Shown: one piece after another, positions 1 through 5,151 of the stretch
Layout of the letters: the number at the start of each line of letters is the position of its first letter
Numbering within the stretch: the first letter of the stretch is position 1
Assembly (NCBI GenBank): GCA_900542825.1
Contig: UQOY01000024.1
Coordinates: forward strand, 1 to 8,673
Origin: an uncultured Collinsella sp.
GTDB lineage: Bacteria > Actinomycetota > Coriobacteriia > Coriobacteriales > Coriobacteriaceae
Direction of reading: 5' to 3'
DNA: 8,673 nucleotides
Notes under the pieces: model-generated
Databases searched by the model: none
The model's input: the letters and a program-made list of their open reading frames with translations, nothing else
Told to the model about the DNA's origin: nothing
Made by a program: the position numbers and the translations under genes

Positions 1-1062
1 TTAGTAGTCGAACTGGTGGTAGTAGCGGCGGTACTTGAGGTTGTGCTTGGTGACCAGCTCGTAGTTGCGCGCGAGGCGGTCGGTGGTCAGCACGGACAGG
101 ATCCAGGGCGACACGATGACGCGGAAGTCGTCGTCCAGGCCCGGGATCGCGTACTCGGCGGTGTCGATGATGACGTAGTCCTCGTCGCCGGTCACGCCGC
201 TGGTGAGGAAGGCGCGGACGCGCTCGTCGAGGGCGCGGCACTCGTCCTCGCCCATGAACAGGAACACCGGGACGCCGGGCTCGAGCAGCTCGAGCGTGCC
301 GTGGAAGAAGTCGTGCGAGGTGATGTGGCGGATGCGCTTCCACTGCATCTCCTCGAGCAGGCACATGGAGTACAGGATGGTCTCGCCCCACAGCGCGCCC
401 GAGCCGATGAACATGGTGTAGTCGGCCAGCGCGTACTTCCTGGCGAGCTCCTCGGCGCGCGGCTCGAAGCGCTTGCGGATGTCGAGCATGTCCTTCCAGA
501 CGTCCTTCGTCTGCTCGATGAACAGGTCGAACTTGGGGAAGCAGCCGCGGCGGTTGAGCAGGCGCAGGCCGAAGCAGTCGGCGAGGTAGTAGCCCTTCTC
601 GCAGCCGCCGGCGCCGTGGTCGGAGGCCATCATGACGCAGTTCTCGGCGCCCACGGCCTGGCCGATCTTGCCCTCGGGGTTGGTCATGGCGAAGACGCGC
701 ACGCCCATCTCCCTCATCTTGCCGACGGCCTCGAGCACCTCGGGGGTGGTGCCGGACTCGGAGGCGGTCAGCACGACGGACTTGTCGGTCATGCGCTTGT
801 GGCCCATGACGTTCCACTCGGCGGCGTGGATCAGGTAGACCTCGAGGTCGCGGTCGCCGAACTTGTTCATGAGGTACTCGAGCTGCATGAACTCGTCCCA
901 GGTGCCGCCGACGCCCATCAGGAAGACGGCGTCGTAGCCCTCCTCGTGCACGCGGTCGGCCAGGGCGGTCATCCGCTTGCCGGCCTCGTAGACGTTCCTG
1001 CCGTCCTCGAGGTAGCCCTCCTGGTCGAAGTGCATGATCTCGATCTTCTCGGTCTCCTTCAT
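1..1062 (-). CDS. SIS-domain sugar-phosphate deglycase, FrlB/FraB/GfrF-like (copy 1)
   Basis: A 353-residue protein with two SIS domains. The family cleaves 6-phosphorylated fructosamines (Amadori products) into hexose 6-phosphate and an amine in the cytosol. The first SIS domain covers about residues 25-170 and contains the phosphate-loop motif SESGTTPE (101-108). The second covers about 195-320. E238 and H254 lie 16 residues apart, the spacing of the catalytic Glu/His pair known in FraB/FrlB. The segment FHGTLELLEPGVPVF and the end RRYYHQFDY also resemble E. coli FrlB from memory. I chose the ATG at 1062 because GGGAGG (complement of 1069-1074) sits six bases upstream; the in-frame extension to 1155 runs back through the promoter. 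The ORF appears identical to 5152-6213. All sense codons end in G or C. The stop codon is the first base triplet of the window, so nothing downstream is visible. Substrate is inferred; AgaS-like isomerase/deaminase activity is the main alternative. Confidence 0.88.
   Translation of the reverse strand: MKETEKIEIMHFDQEGYLEDGRNVYEAGKRMTALADRVHEEGYDAVFLMGVGGTWDEFMQLEYLMNKFGDRDLEVYLIHAAEWNVMGHKRMTDKSVVLTASESGTTPEVLEAVGKMREMGVRVFAMTNPEGKIGQAVGAENCVMMASDHGAGGCEKGYYLADCFGLRLLNRRGCFPKFDLFIEQTKDVWKDMLDIRKRFEPRAEELARKYALADYTMFIGSGALWGETILYSMCLLEEMQWKRIRHITSHDFFHGTLELLEPGVPVFLFMGEDECRALDERVRAFLTSGVTGDEDYVIIDTAEYAIPGLDDDFRVIVSPWILSVLTTDRLARNYELVTKHNLKYRRYYHQFDY
1..1062 (-). repeat. Direct repeat of 1062 bp, copy 1 (partner 5152-6213)
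   Basis: This interval matches 5152-6213 at a constant offset of 5151 bases. The translation is identical across 353 residues, and the translations in other frames also agree, so few or no silent differences can exist; I saw none on reading. Identity stops exactly at the start codon: the next plus-strand bases are gtgtgtcctc here and tcccgctcct at copy 2. The other edge cannot be judged because the window begins at the stop codon. Confidence 0.95.
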
Positions 1063-1083
1063 GTGTGTCCTCCCATCACATGT

Positions 1084-1104
1084 GCGCGATTCTATACATC
1101 GCGC
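1084..1104 (-). other. 5' leader hairpin of deglycase copy 1
   Basis: A perfect 7-bp stem (gcgcgat / atcgcgc) closes a 7-base loop. It lies between the inferred transcription start (about 1113) and the ribosome-binding site, so it would form near the 5' end of the mRNA. There is no U-tract, so a terminator is unlikely; RNA stabilisation is a reasonable guess. An adjoining 8-bp palindrome CACATGTG covers 1078-1085. Confidence 0.5.
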
Positions 1105-1107
1105 TTC

Positions 1108-1186
1108 TTGATAATACCAATTATAGCCATACGATTGCTTGTTATTTAATACCAATCCAAACTCACGAGTATTTGCGGCGAACGGT
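1108..1186 (-). promoter_or_regulatory. Regulated promoter of deglycase copy 1 with paired operators
   Basis: On the minus strand a consensus TATAAT (complement of 1120-1125) predicts a start near 1113. It overlaps a near-palindrome TTGGTATTATCAA (complement of 1108-1120). A second site, TTGGTATTAAATAACAA (complement of 1139-1155; one mismatched arm pair), covers the -35 area, where no good -35 hexamer is visible. The half-site ATTGGTAT resembles known sites of NagR/HutC-type GntR proteins. Further upstream CGGCGAACGGT (1176-1186, plus-strand reading) is centred near -68. The same three parts recur at 4013-4088 and 6332-6409, so the two GntR genes in the window are the obvious regulators. One further GGTATTA in the opposite orientation lies at 1205-1211. 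Confidence 0.7.
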
Positions 1187-1281
1187 CGGTTTCCTCGCCC
1201 GAGTGGTATTACAACGTCAATAGTTGTTTATTTCGAGCTCCGCTGCCAACAGGCGCTTCACAACTCGCCAGCTATAAAGGC

Positions 1282-1317
1282 GTTGCGCCAGACCCGCCCA
1301 AGCGTTTCCGGCGCAAC
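1282..1317 (-). terminator. Possible weak terminator after the epimerase gene
   Basis: The arms gttgcgcc (1282-1289) and ggcgcaac (1310-1317) form a perfect 8-bp stem with a 20-base loop, starting nine bases after the epimerase stop codon. On the minus strand it is followed by ACGCCTTTATAG, a poor U-tract. It could end or stabilise the upstream transcript, with some read-through into the next promoter region. Confidence 0.4.
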
Positions 1318-1325
1318 CGCGCAAT

Positions 1326-2174
1326 TTAGTTATTGGCTTCCATCTCCGCCGTCACACGGCGATACATCTCGATAACCTGAGTCGTCGCCTTGGACGGATC
1401 CTGATAGTAGCGACCATCACATGTCTCGGCCGAAACATAGCCCGTATAGCCGTGGCGCATGAGTGCCTCGAGGTCGGCACGCATATCACGCTCGCCGTCG
1501 CCCCAGGCAAGATGCGTCGTGCCGCCGCCCACATCTACAAAGTGAGTATGAACGATCTTGTCGCCCAAAACCTCAAAGTAGCCGTCGATCGTGTCGCCGG
1601 CAACTTCCATGGCGCCAAAGTCGATACAAGCCTTCAGGTTGGGGCGATCGACCGCTTCGAGGATGCGTGCCACATCCTGTGCGGTGTTGACCAGCACGGA
1701 CTCCGACGGCTGCAGCGCCTCGAGCGCGACGCGAATACCGCGCGTGCCGGCGTAGTCGCATACCGAGCGCAGCATGGCAACGCTGCGGGCCCAGGCGTCC
1801 TCAGCCGGCTCATCCAGATAGGCCCAACCACTCGTCACCAGAATCTGCGGTACGCCCAACTCAACGGCTACGTCGATCACATTCTTAAAGTAGGAGAGGA
1901 TGCGTTTTTGGCCCGCCTCGCCGCGCACCGCGACGTTCCACGGCTTGGGGTTGTTCTGCTCGGGGCACACGCACACAATCTTGATACCGTACTGGGCGGC
2001 AAGATCGCGAATCTTATCCACCGAATCGTGCTCATGGCAATCCACATACAGGTGCATCGAGCCGGTCCACAACTCGATATTGCGATAGCCGGCCTCACCT
2101 GCGGCCTTAAAAAACGTCTCGATGCTGTAGTAACGATGGTTGATGTTCATGAGCGAAAGCTCGGGTACGACCAT
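1326..2174 (-). CDS. FrlC-like sugar epimerase, xylose-isomerase-like TIM barrel
   Basis: A 282-residue protein of the sugar phosphate isomerase/epimerase (AP endonuclease 2, xylose-isomerase-like barrel) family. Characterised relatives such as D-tagatose 3-epimerase hold one divalent metal with Glu, Asp, His and Glu; matching residues here are E152 (VALEAL), D185 (CIDFG), H211 (VHTHFVD) and E250 (SAETCDG). The segment YFEVLGDKIVHTHFVD with a following TH and GxG, then the GYTGYVSAE region, resembles E. coli FrlC (fructoselysine/psicoselysine 3-epimerase) as I recall it; length also fits. The ATG at 2174 has AAAGGGGAGG just upstream. Beside a PTS and an FrlB-like deglycase, the likely job is converting a C3 epimer of a glycated amino acid into the deglycase substrate. 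Another ketose epimerase is possible. It sits behind a strong terminator (2199-2239), so its expression should be lower than IIC/IID. Confidence 0.82.
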   Translation of the reverse strand: MVVPELSLMNINHRYYSIETFFKAAGEAGYRNIELWTGSMHLYVDCHEHDSVDKIRDLAAQYGIKIVCVCPEQNNPKPWNVAVRGEAGQKRILSYFKNVIDVAVELGVPQILVTSGWAYLDEPAEDAWARSVAMLRSVCDYAGTRGIRVALEALQPSESVLVNTAQDVARILEAVDRPNLKACIDFGAMEVAGDTIDGYFEVLGDKIVHTHFVDVGGGTTHLAWGDGERDMRADLEALMRHGYTGYVSAETCDGRYYQDPSKATTQVIEMYRRVTAEMEANN

Positions 2175-2198
2175 AGCCCTCCCCTTTCGTACGGAGTT

Positions 2199-2239
2199 TT
2201 AAAAAAACAGGGGGCCGCCGCAGATGCGACAAGCCCCCC
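2199..2239 (-). terminator. Intrinsic terminator between IID and the epimerase gene
   Basis: On the minus strand a GGGGGC arm (from 2238) pairs with GCCCCC (to 2210), and an inner GTCGC/GCGGC stem closes a 4-base ATCT loop; one base is bulged. The hairpin is followed at once by TG and seven T residues (2207-2201). Only about 25 bases separate the T-tract from the epimerase start, and the epimerase ribosome-binding site fills most of them, so no separate promoter fits after it. It therefore looks like an intra-operon terminator that lets only part of the transcription through. Confidence 0.8.
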
Positions 2240-2287
2240 AAAGATCGACGCAACCGTTAGACGCGATGGAAGCGCGATTCGAACATA

Positions 2288-3112
2288 TTAGGCAAGCACG
2301 CCAAAGTAAGCGCCGATGATGCCGACGACCATGGTGCAGAGGATCAGGACCATCGGGTTGATCTTCTTGGAGAGCAGCCAGTAGTAGAGCCAGAAGGCGG
2401 CCATACCGAGCATACCGGGCATGATGCCGTCCAGGATGTCCTGGAGAGTCTGGGCGGAGTCGCCCTGACCGATGGCGATGGGCAGCGAAGCCCAGAACAT
2501 GTCCTTGCTCATGGCGCCGACGACCATAACGCCGACAATGCCGACGCAGGCCATGATCTTTTGCATCAGGCCGGTCTTCTGAGCCTCGTCGAGGAAGCCA
2601 ATGCCCAGCTCATAACCCTTGATAGCGCCAAAGATACGAATCAGGAACGCCGGGATGTTGTAGACGAGCAGGAAGGCGATGGGGCCAAAGACGTTGCCGG
2701 CCTGGCACAGGCTGATGCCCACGGCAGCGGCGACGACGCGCAGGGTGGACAGGAAGAAGGAGTCACCCAGGCCGGAAAGCGGACCCATGAGGGCGGCCTT
2801 GATGTCGTTGACGCTCTCGGGCTCAACCTCGCCACGAGCGACCTTTTCTTCCATGGCCATCGCGATGCCACCCACGAAGGGAGCGAGCTGCGGGGTGATG
2901 TTGAAGAATGCGCTGTGACGGTGCAAGGCCTCGGCGTAATCATCGGGACGGCCGGCATAGATCTTCTTGAGCATGTTGGCGACCATCAGGCAGAAGGCAA
3001 TGTTCATCTGCTTGTAGTAGGTCCAGGAGAATTCCATGCCCAGGGCGCCGGTGTTCACGGCGCTCTTAATGAGGTCGGAGCGAGTAATCTGGTTCTCGGA
3101 ATTAGAAGTCAT
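2288..3112 (-). CDS. PTS mannose-family permease subunit IID
   Basis: A 274-residue membrane subunit that, with IIC, forms the sugar channel of a mannose/fructose/sorbose-family phosphotransferase system. Family signatures include FFNITPQLAPFVGG (69-82), KAALMGPLSGLGDSFF (105-120), and hydrophobic stretches in the C-terminal half (about 125-160, 185-215, 232-248, 252-274). I chose the ATG at 3112, which has AAGGGG nine bases and GAGG three bases upstream; a further in-frame ATG (3121) lies directly against the GGGG, and 3157 lies deep inside IIC. Start overlaps the IIC stop by 11 bp, which suggests translational coupling. Six of the first 20 codons end in T, unlike the deglycase genes. The substrate cannot be read from the sequence; a glycated amino acid is inferred from neighbours. 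Confidence 0.94.
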   Translation of the reverse strand: MTSNSENQITRSDLIKSAVNTGALGMEFSWTYYKQMNIAFCLMVANMLKKIYAGRPDDYAEALHRHSAFFNITPQLAPFVGGIAMAMEEKVARGEVEPESVNDIKAALMGPLSGLGDSFFLSTLRVVAAAVGISLCQAGNVFGPIAFLLVYNIPAFLIRIFGAIKGYELGIGFLDEAQKTGLMQKIMACVGIVGVMVVGAMSKDMFWASLPIAIGQGDSAQTLQDILDGIMPGMLGMAAFWLYYWLLSKKINPMVLILCTMVVGIIGAYFGVLA

Positions 3113-3875
3113 CGTCCTCATCCCCTTCCACAGAAAGCTGGGACTGGGCGCCACCAAGGCCCAGCAGGTCGTACTTGTCGATGCCGATGATGATTGCGAT
3201 CAGGGCGACGCCGAGGACGGGCACGTTGGCATAGGAGCACAGCAGGAAGCCCAGGAAGTAGAACGGCACGAGCTGCTTGGTAAGCACCAGACGGCCGAGC
3301 ATGGCGAAGCCCATGGCAGGCAGGATGTTGGCTGCGACGCCAAAGCCATCGAGGACGAACGTCGGGATGAAGTCGAGCAGGCCCTGAACAGCGTCGGCAC
3401 CCAGATAGAAGGAGACCGAGCACAGGATAAAGGCCAGGACGACAATCACGAGACCGATAATCCAGTGCATAGCGTAGATACCCTTGAGGTTACCCTTGCT
3501 GGCAAAGACATCGGCACGGTCGACCAGAAGGGGCATACCGGCGTTGACGACGTTCTTGATGGCCAGGCACAGAGTGGCGATGGGCATCGCGAGCGCGATA
3601 GCGGCCTCGGTGCTCTGACCCAGCTGAATAGCGAAGGCGCAGGCGAGCACGCCGCCAATCGTCTCATCGGGCGGCACGTAAGCGCCGATGGAGATAGAAC
3701 CCATGAAGAGCAGCTCGAGGCTCGCACCGATGGCGAGGCCGGACTGCAGGTCCCCGAGAACTATGCCGACGAGCGGGCACAGAACGATCGGGCGGAACGC
3801 ATAGAGCGTACCGAGCTGATAATCGAGCTTACCGAAGGCAGCGATAAGTCCGATGAGGATCGCTTGAACAAGCAT
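3102..3875 (-). CDS. PTS mannose-family permease subunit IIC
   Basis: A 257-residue polytopic membrane protein of the EII-Sor/Man IIC family, partner of IID in substrate passage. Hydrophobic segments occur at about 1-20, 28-60, 72-112, 136-160, 170-195 and 203-232. The N-terminal half carries typical GDLQSGLAIGASLELLFMG (41-59) and GAYVPPDETIGG (64-75) motifs. The C-terminus is acidic (EGDEDDDF). I start it at the ATG at 3875 because AAAGGGAGG lies four bases upstream (GGGAGG = complement of 3880-3885) and MLVQAILIGL is a typical family N-terminus; the longer frame to 3959 adds a non-hydrophobic, charged 28-residue tail. It is the first gene after the promoter at about 4013-4088, with a leader of about 140 bases. 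Confidence 0.94.
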   Translation of the reverse strand: MLVQAILIGLIAAFGKLDYQLGTLYAFRPIVLCPLVGIVLGDLQSGLAIGASLELLFMGSISIGAYVPPDETIGGVLACAFAIQLGQSTEAAIALAMPIATLCLAIKNVVNAGMPLLVDRADVFASKGNLKGIYAMHWIIGLVIVVLAFILCSVSFYLGADAVQGLLDFIPTFVLDGFGVAANILPAMGFAMLGRLVLTKQLVPFYFLGFLLCSYANVPVLGVALIAIIIGIDKYDLLGLGGAQSQLSVEGDEDDDF

Positions 3876-3974
3876 TGTTCCTCCCTTTGATCCCTCTTGG
3901 ATCCGCGCGGCGATTCCCGACTTGTCAGCGCGCCCTTTTCCATGCCGACAATCGTCCAAACAGATCCAGCTTGT

Positions 3975-4003
3975 ACCGGTGTGCTGTTAACACCTAAACC
4001 GGT
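3975..4003 (-). other. 5' leader hairpin of the IIC-IID transcript
   Basis: Two ACCGGT palindromes (3975-3980, 3998-4003) pair with each other. They are continued by GTG/CAC around a TTAACAG loop with a 4-base bulge, giving nine base pairs. The hairpin starts about 12 bases from the inferred transcription start (about 4015). No U-tract follows. A 5'-end stabilising structure is the simplest reading; a regulator site is the alternative. Confidence 0.4.
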
Positions 4004-4012
4004 GCAAATGAT

Positions 4013-4088
4013 TTGATACCAATTATATAGTCATGCAAAAACTATTTAATACCAATCGCTCAACGGGCGTGTACTCCCGGTGAACGGT
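4013..4088 (-). promoter_or_regulatory. Regulated promoter of the IIC-IID-epimerase transcript
   Basis: On the minus strand TATAAT (complement of 4022-4027) predicts a start near 4015. It overlaps a near-palindromic operator TTGGTATCAA (complement of 4013-4022). A second ATTGGTATTAAATAG site (complement of 4042-4056) covers the -35 area, which lacks a good hexamer. CGGTGAACGGT (4078-4088) is centred near -68, the same distance as at the copy-1 promoter (63 bases from the proximal ataccaat core in both). The layout matches the promoters of both deglycase copies, so PTS membrane subunits and deglycases should respond together. Confidence 0.72.
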
Positions 4089-4125
4089 AGCTGGGGGTAA
4101 CGGGTAAAGCGTTTATCCGGTACGC

Positions 4126-4163
4126 CCACGGATAGGGGCGGCGCCGTACGTGCCGCCCCGTGG
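4126..4163 (-). other. Strong GC hairpin after the IIB gene
   Basis: An outer ccacgg/ccgtgg stem and an inner ggcggc/gccgcc stem are separated by a 5-base bulge on one side and close a loop of about 9-10 bases, beginning seven bases after the IIB stop. No U-tract follows on the minus strand (the next bases read GCGTACCGG), so it is not a classical intrinsic terminator. It probably protects the 3' end of the deglycase-IIA-IIB mRNA or marks a processing or pausing point before the next promoter. Confidence 0.5.
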
Positions 4164-4170
4164 TTCCCAA

Positions 4171-4653
4171 TTAGAGGGCGCTTAGGGCATCGACCTTGGG
4201 GTCGTCGGCCAGAGCGCGAATCTCGACCTCGACACCGCGGCCGACGAGCTCGCGAATGTCCTCTTCCTCGGCAGCAGTCACAAAGATCTGGCGGGAAATC
4301 TTACGGGCATCGGGACGCTGCTCGTCCTTGGACTTGGTGTTGCCCAAGTTGATGGAGGTGATCTGCGGGCAGCCGTCGACAAGCTGCTTGGCCTCGGCGA
4401 TGCTGGCGACGCAGATGATCATCTTGTACTTATCGGTGACACCGGAGTTGATGGCCTCGATGGCGTGCTCCATGTCCTTGATGACGAGCTTGACATTGGC
4501 CGGCTTTCCCATCTTGAGCGTGGTCTTCCAGACGGGATCGTTGGCAACCTTGTCGCCAACGCAGAAGATGCAGTCGGAGCCCAAGCCCTGGACCCAAGAG
4601 ACGGCCACCTGGCCATGAAGCAGACGATGGTCGACGCGAAGCAGTTGAATCAT
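4171..4653 (-). CDS. PTS mannose-family subunit IIB
   Basis: A 160-residue cytosolic phosphocarrier that takes phosphate from IIA and gives it to the incoming substrate at IIC/IID. The N-terminal motif RVDHRLLHGQVAVSW (6-20) is the family signature; H13 in LLHGQ is the expected phosphorylated histidine. The common RxDDRL pattern has His instead of the second Asp here (H9). Length matches a stand-alone IIB domain (about 160). The ATG at 4653 follows a GGGGG tract with about seven bases spacing, a weaker ribosome-binding site than those of the deglycases. It lies 57 bp after IIA, with a small hairpin between them, and is probably transcribed from the promoter at about 6332-6409. Confidence 0.94.
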   Translation of the reverse strand: MIQLLRVDHRLLHGQVAVSWVQGLGSDCIFCVGDKVANDPVWKTTLKMGKPANVKLVIKDMEHAIEAINSGVTDKYKMIICVASIAEAKQLVDGCPQITSINLGNTKSKDEQRPDARKISRQIFVTAAEEEDIRELVGRGVEVEIRALADDPKVDALSAL

Positions 4654-4675
4654 GATTGACCCCCAAAGGTCTCAT

Positions 4676-4689
4676 GCCGGAAACCCGGC
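4676..4689 (-). other. Small IIA-IIB intercistronic hairpin
   Basis: A 5-bp perfect stem gccgg/ccggc with a 4-base loop sits in the 57-bp gap between IIA and IIB. No U-tract follows. It is short and may be chance, but gene-gap hairpins can set relative expression of PTS subunits. Confidence 0.25.
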
Positions 4690-4710
4690 CCCATTAATAG
4701 CAGGCGGTGA

Positions 4711-5130
4711 CTAGAACTCTTCCTCGTCATCCGCATCGGTCAGCAGATCGTTGACAAACTTGACGCGCGTGTCGTCAGCCGCGAGGATCTCGCGGATAAC
4801 CTGGTCGGCGGGAGCCTCCTGGTCCGAAAAGAGCAGCTGGATCAGCAGCGGCAGATTCATGTTGGCAACCAGGTAGGTGTTGGGGCGCGTCTGGACGATC
4901 TTGGTGAACTCGTTGTTGACGCTGCCGCCAAACAGGTCGGTGCACACGATTACGTCGTCGGCGGGGTCGAAGGTCGCCAGGAGCTTGGCGGCCTCCTCGG
5001 CGACGTCAGTGCGGCCGTCGACAAACATCGACAAGTCGTGGACGTTATCGCGCGCGCCCGAGAGCAGCTCGGTGCTCTCTTTGATGCCGGTCGCAAAATG
5101 CGCGTGGCTGGCAAAGATGTATTGCCTCAT
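4711..5130 (-). CDS. PTS mannose-family subunit IIA
   Basis: A 139-residue cytosolic phosphocarrier that receives phosphate from HPr. H9 in the N-terminal FASHAHFATG motif is the expected phosphorylation site. The second family signature is TDLFGGSVNNE (64-74). Length fits a stand-alone EIIA-Man domain; the acidic tail DADDEEEF echoes that of IIC. I chose the ATG at 5130, since MRQYIFASHAH matches family N-termini; GGGGG sits about nine bases upstream. Only 21 bp separate it from the stop of deglycase copy 2, so the two are co-transcribed and possibly translationally coupled. IIA and IIB are separate genes here, unlike fused ManX-type IIAB proteins. Confidence 0.94.
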   Translation of the reverse strand: MRQYIFASHAHFATGIKESTELLSGARDNVHDLSMFVDGRTDVAEEAAKLLATFDPADDVIVCTDLFGGSVNNEFTKIVQTRPNTYLVANMNLPLLIQLLFSDQEAPADQVIREILAADDTRVKFVNDLLTDADDEEEF

Positions 5131-5151
5131 TGCGGTTTCCCCCAAATGAAA

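Noticed and set aside
16..1149. Long plus-strand open frame (377 codons) antisense to deglycase copy 1, and its longer equivalent at 5038-6333 over copy 2
   Set aside because: All sense codons of the deglycase end in G or C, so the plus-strand triplets in register never begin with T and cannot be stop codons. The open frame is a side effect; its product is low-complexity Val/Ala/Leu/Gly/Glu/His with no domain.
1063..1155. N-terminal extension of deglycase copy 1 to 1155
   Set aside because: It runs through the promoter, both operators and the leader hairpin, is absent from copy 2, and the ATG at 1062 has an excellent ribosome-binding site.
1452..2291. Plus-strand open frame of 279 codons opposite the epimerase
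   Set aside because: The minus-strand protein has clear family motifs and metal ligands, while the antisense product has no recognisable motif or ribosome-binding site.
3036..3890. Plus-strand open frame of 284 codons opposite IIC, and 2561-3190 opposite IID
   Set aside because: They are strongly charged, Gln/Asp/His-rich translations of the complement of hydrophobic membrane genes and start inside coding sequence.
4094..4107. Short tandem gggtaac/gggtaaa
   Set aside because: Two 7-base units with one mismatch are too short to separate from chance.
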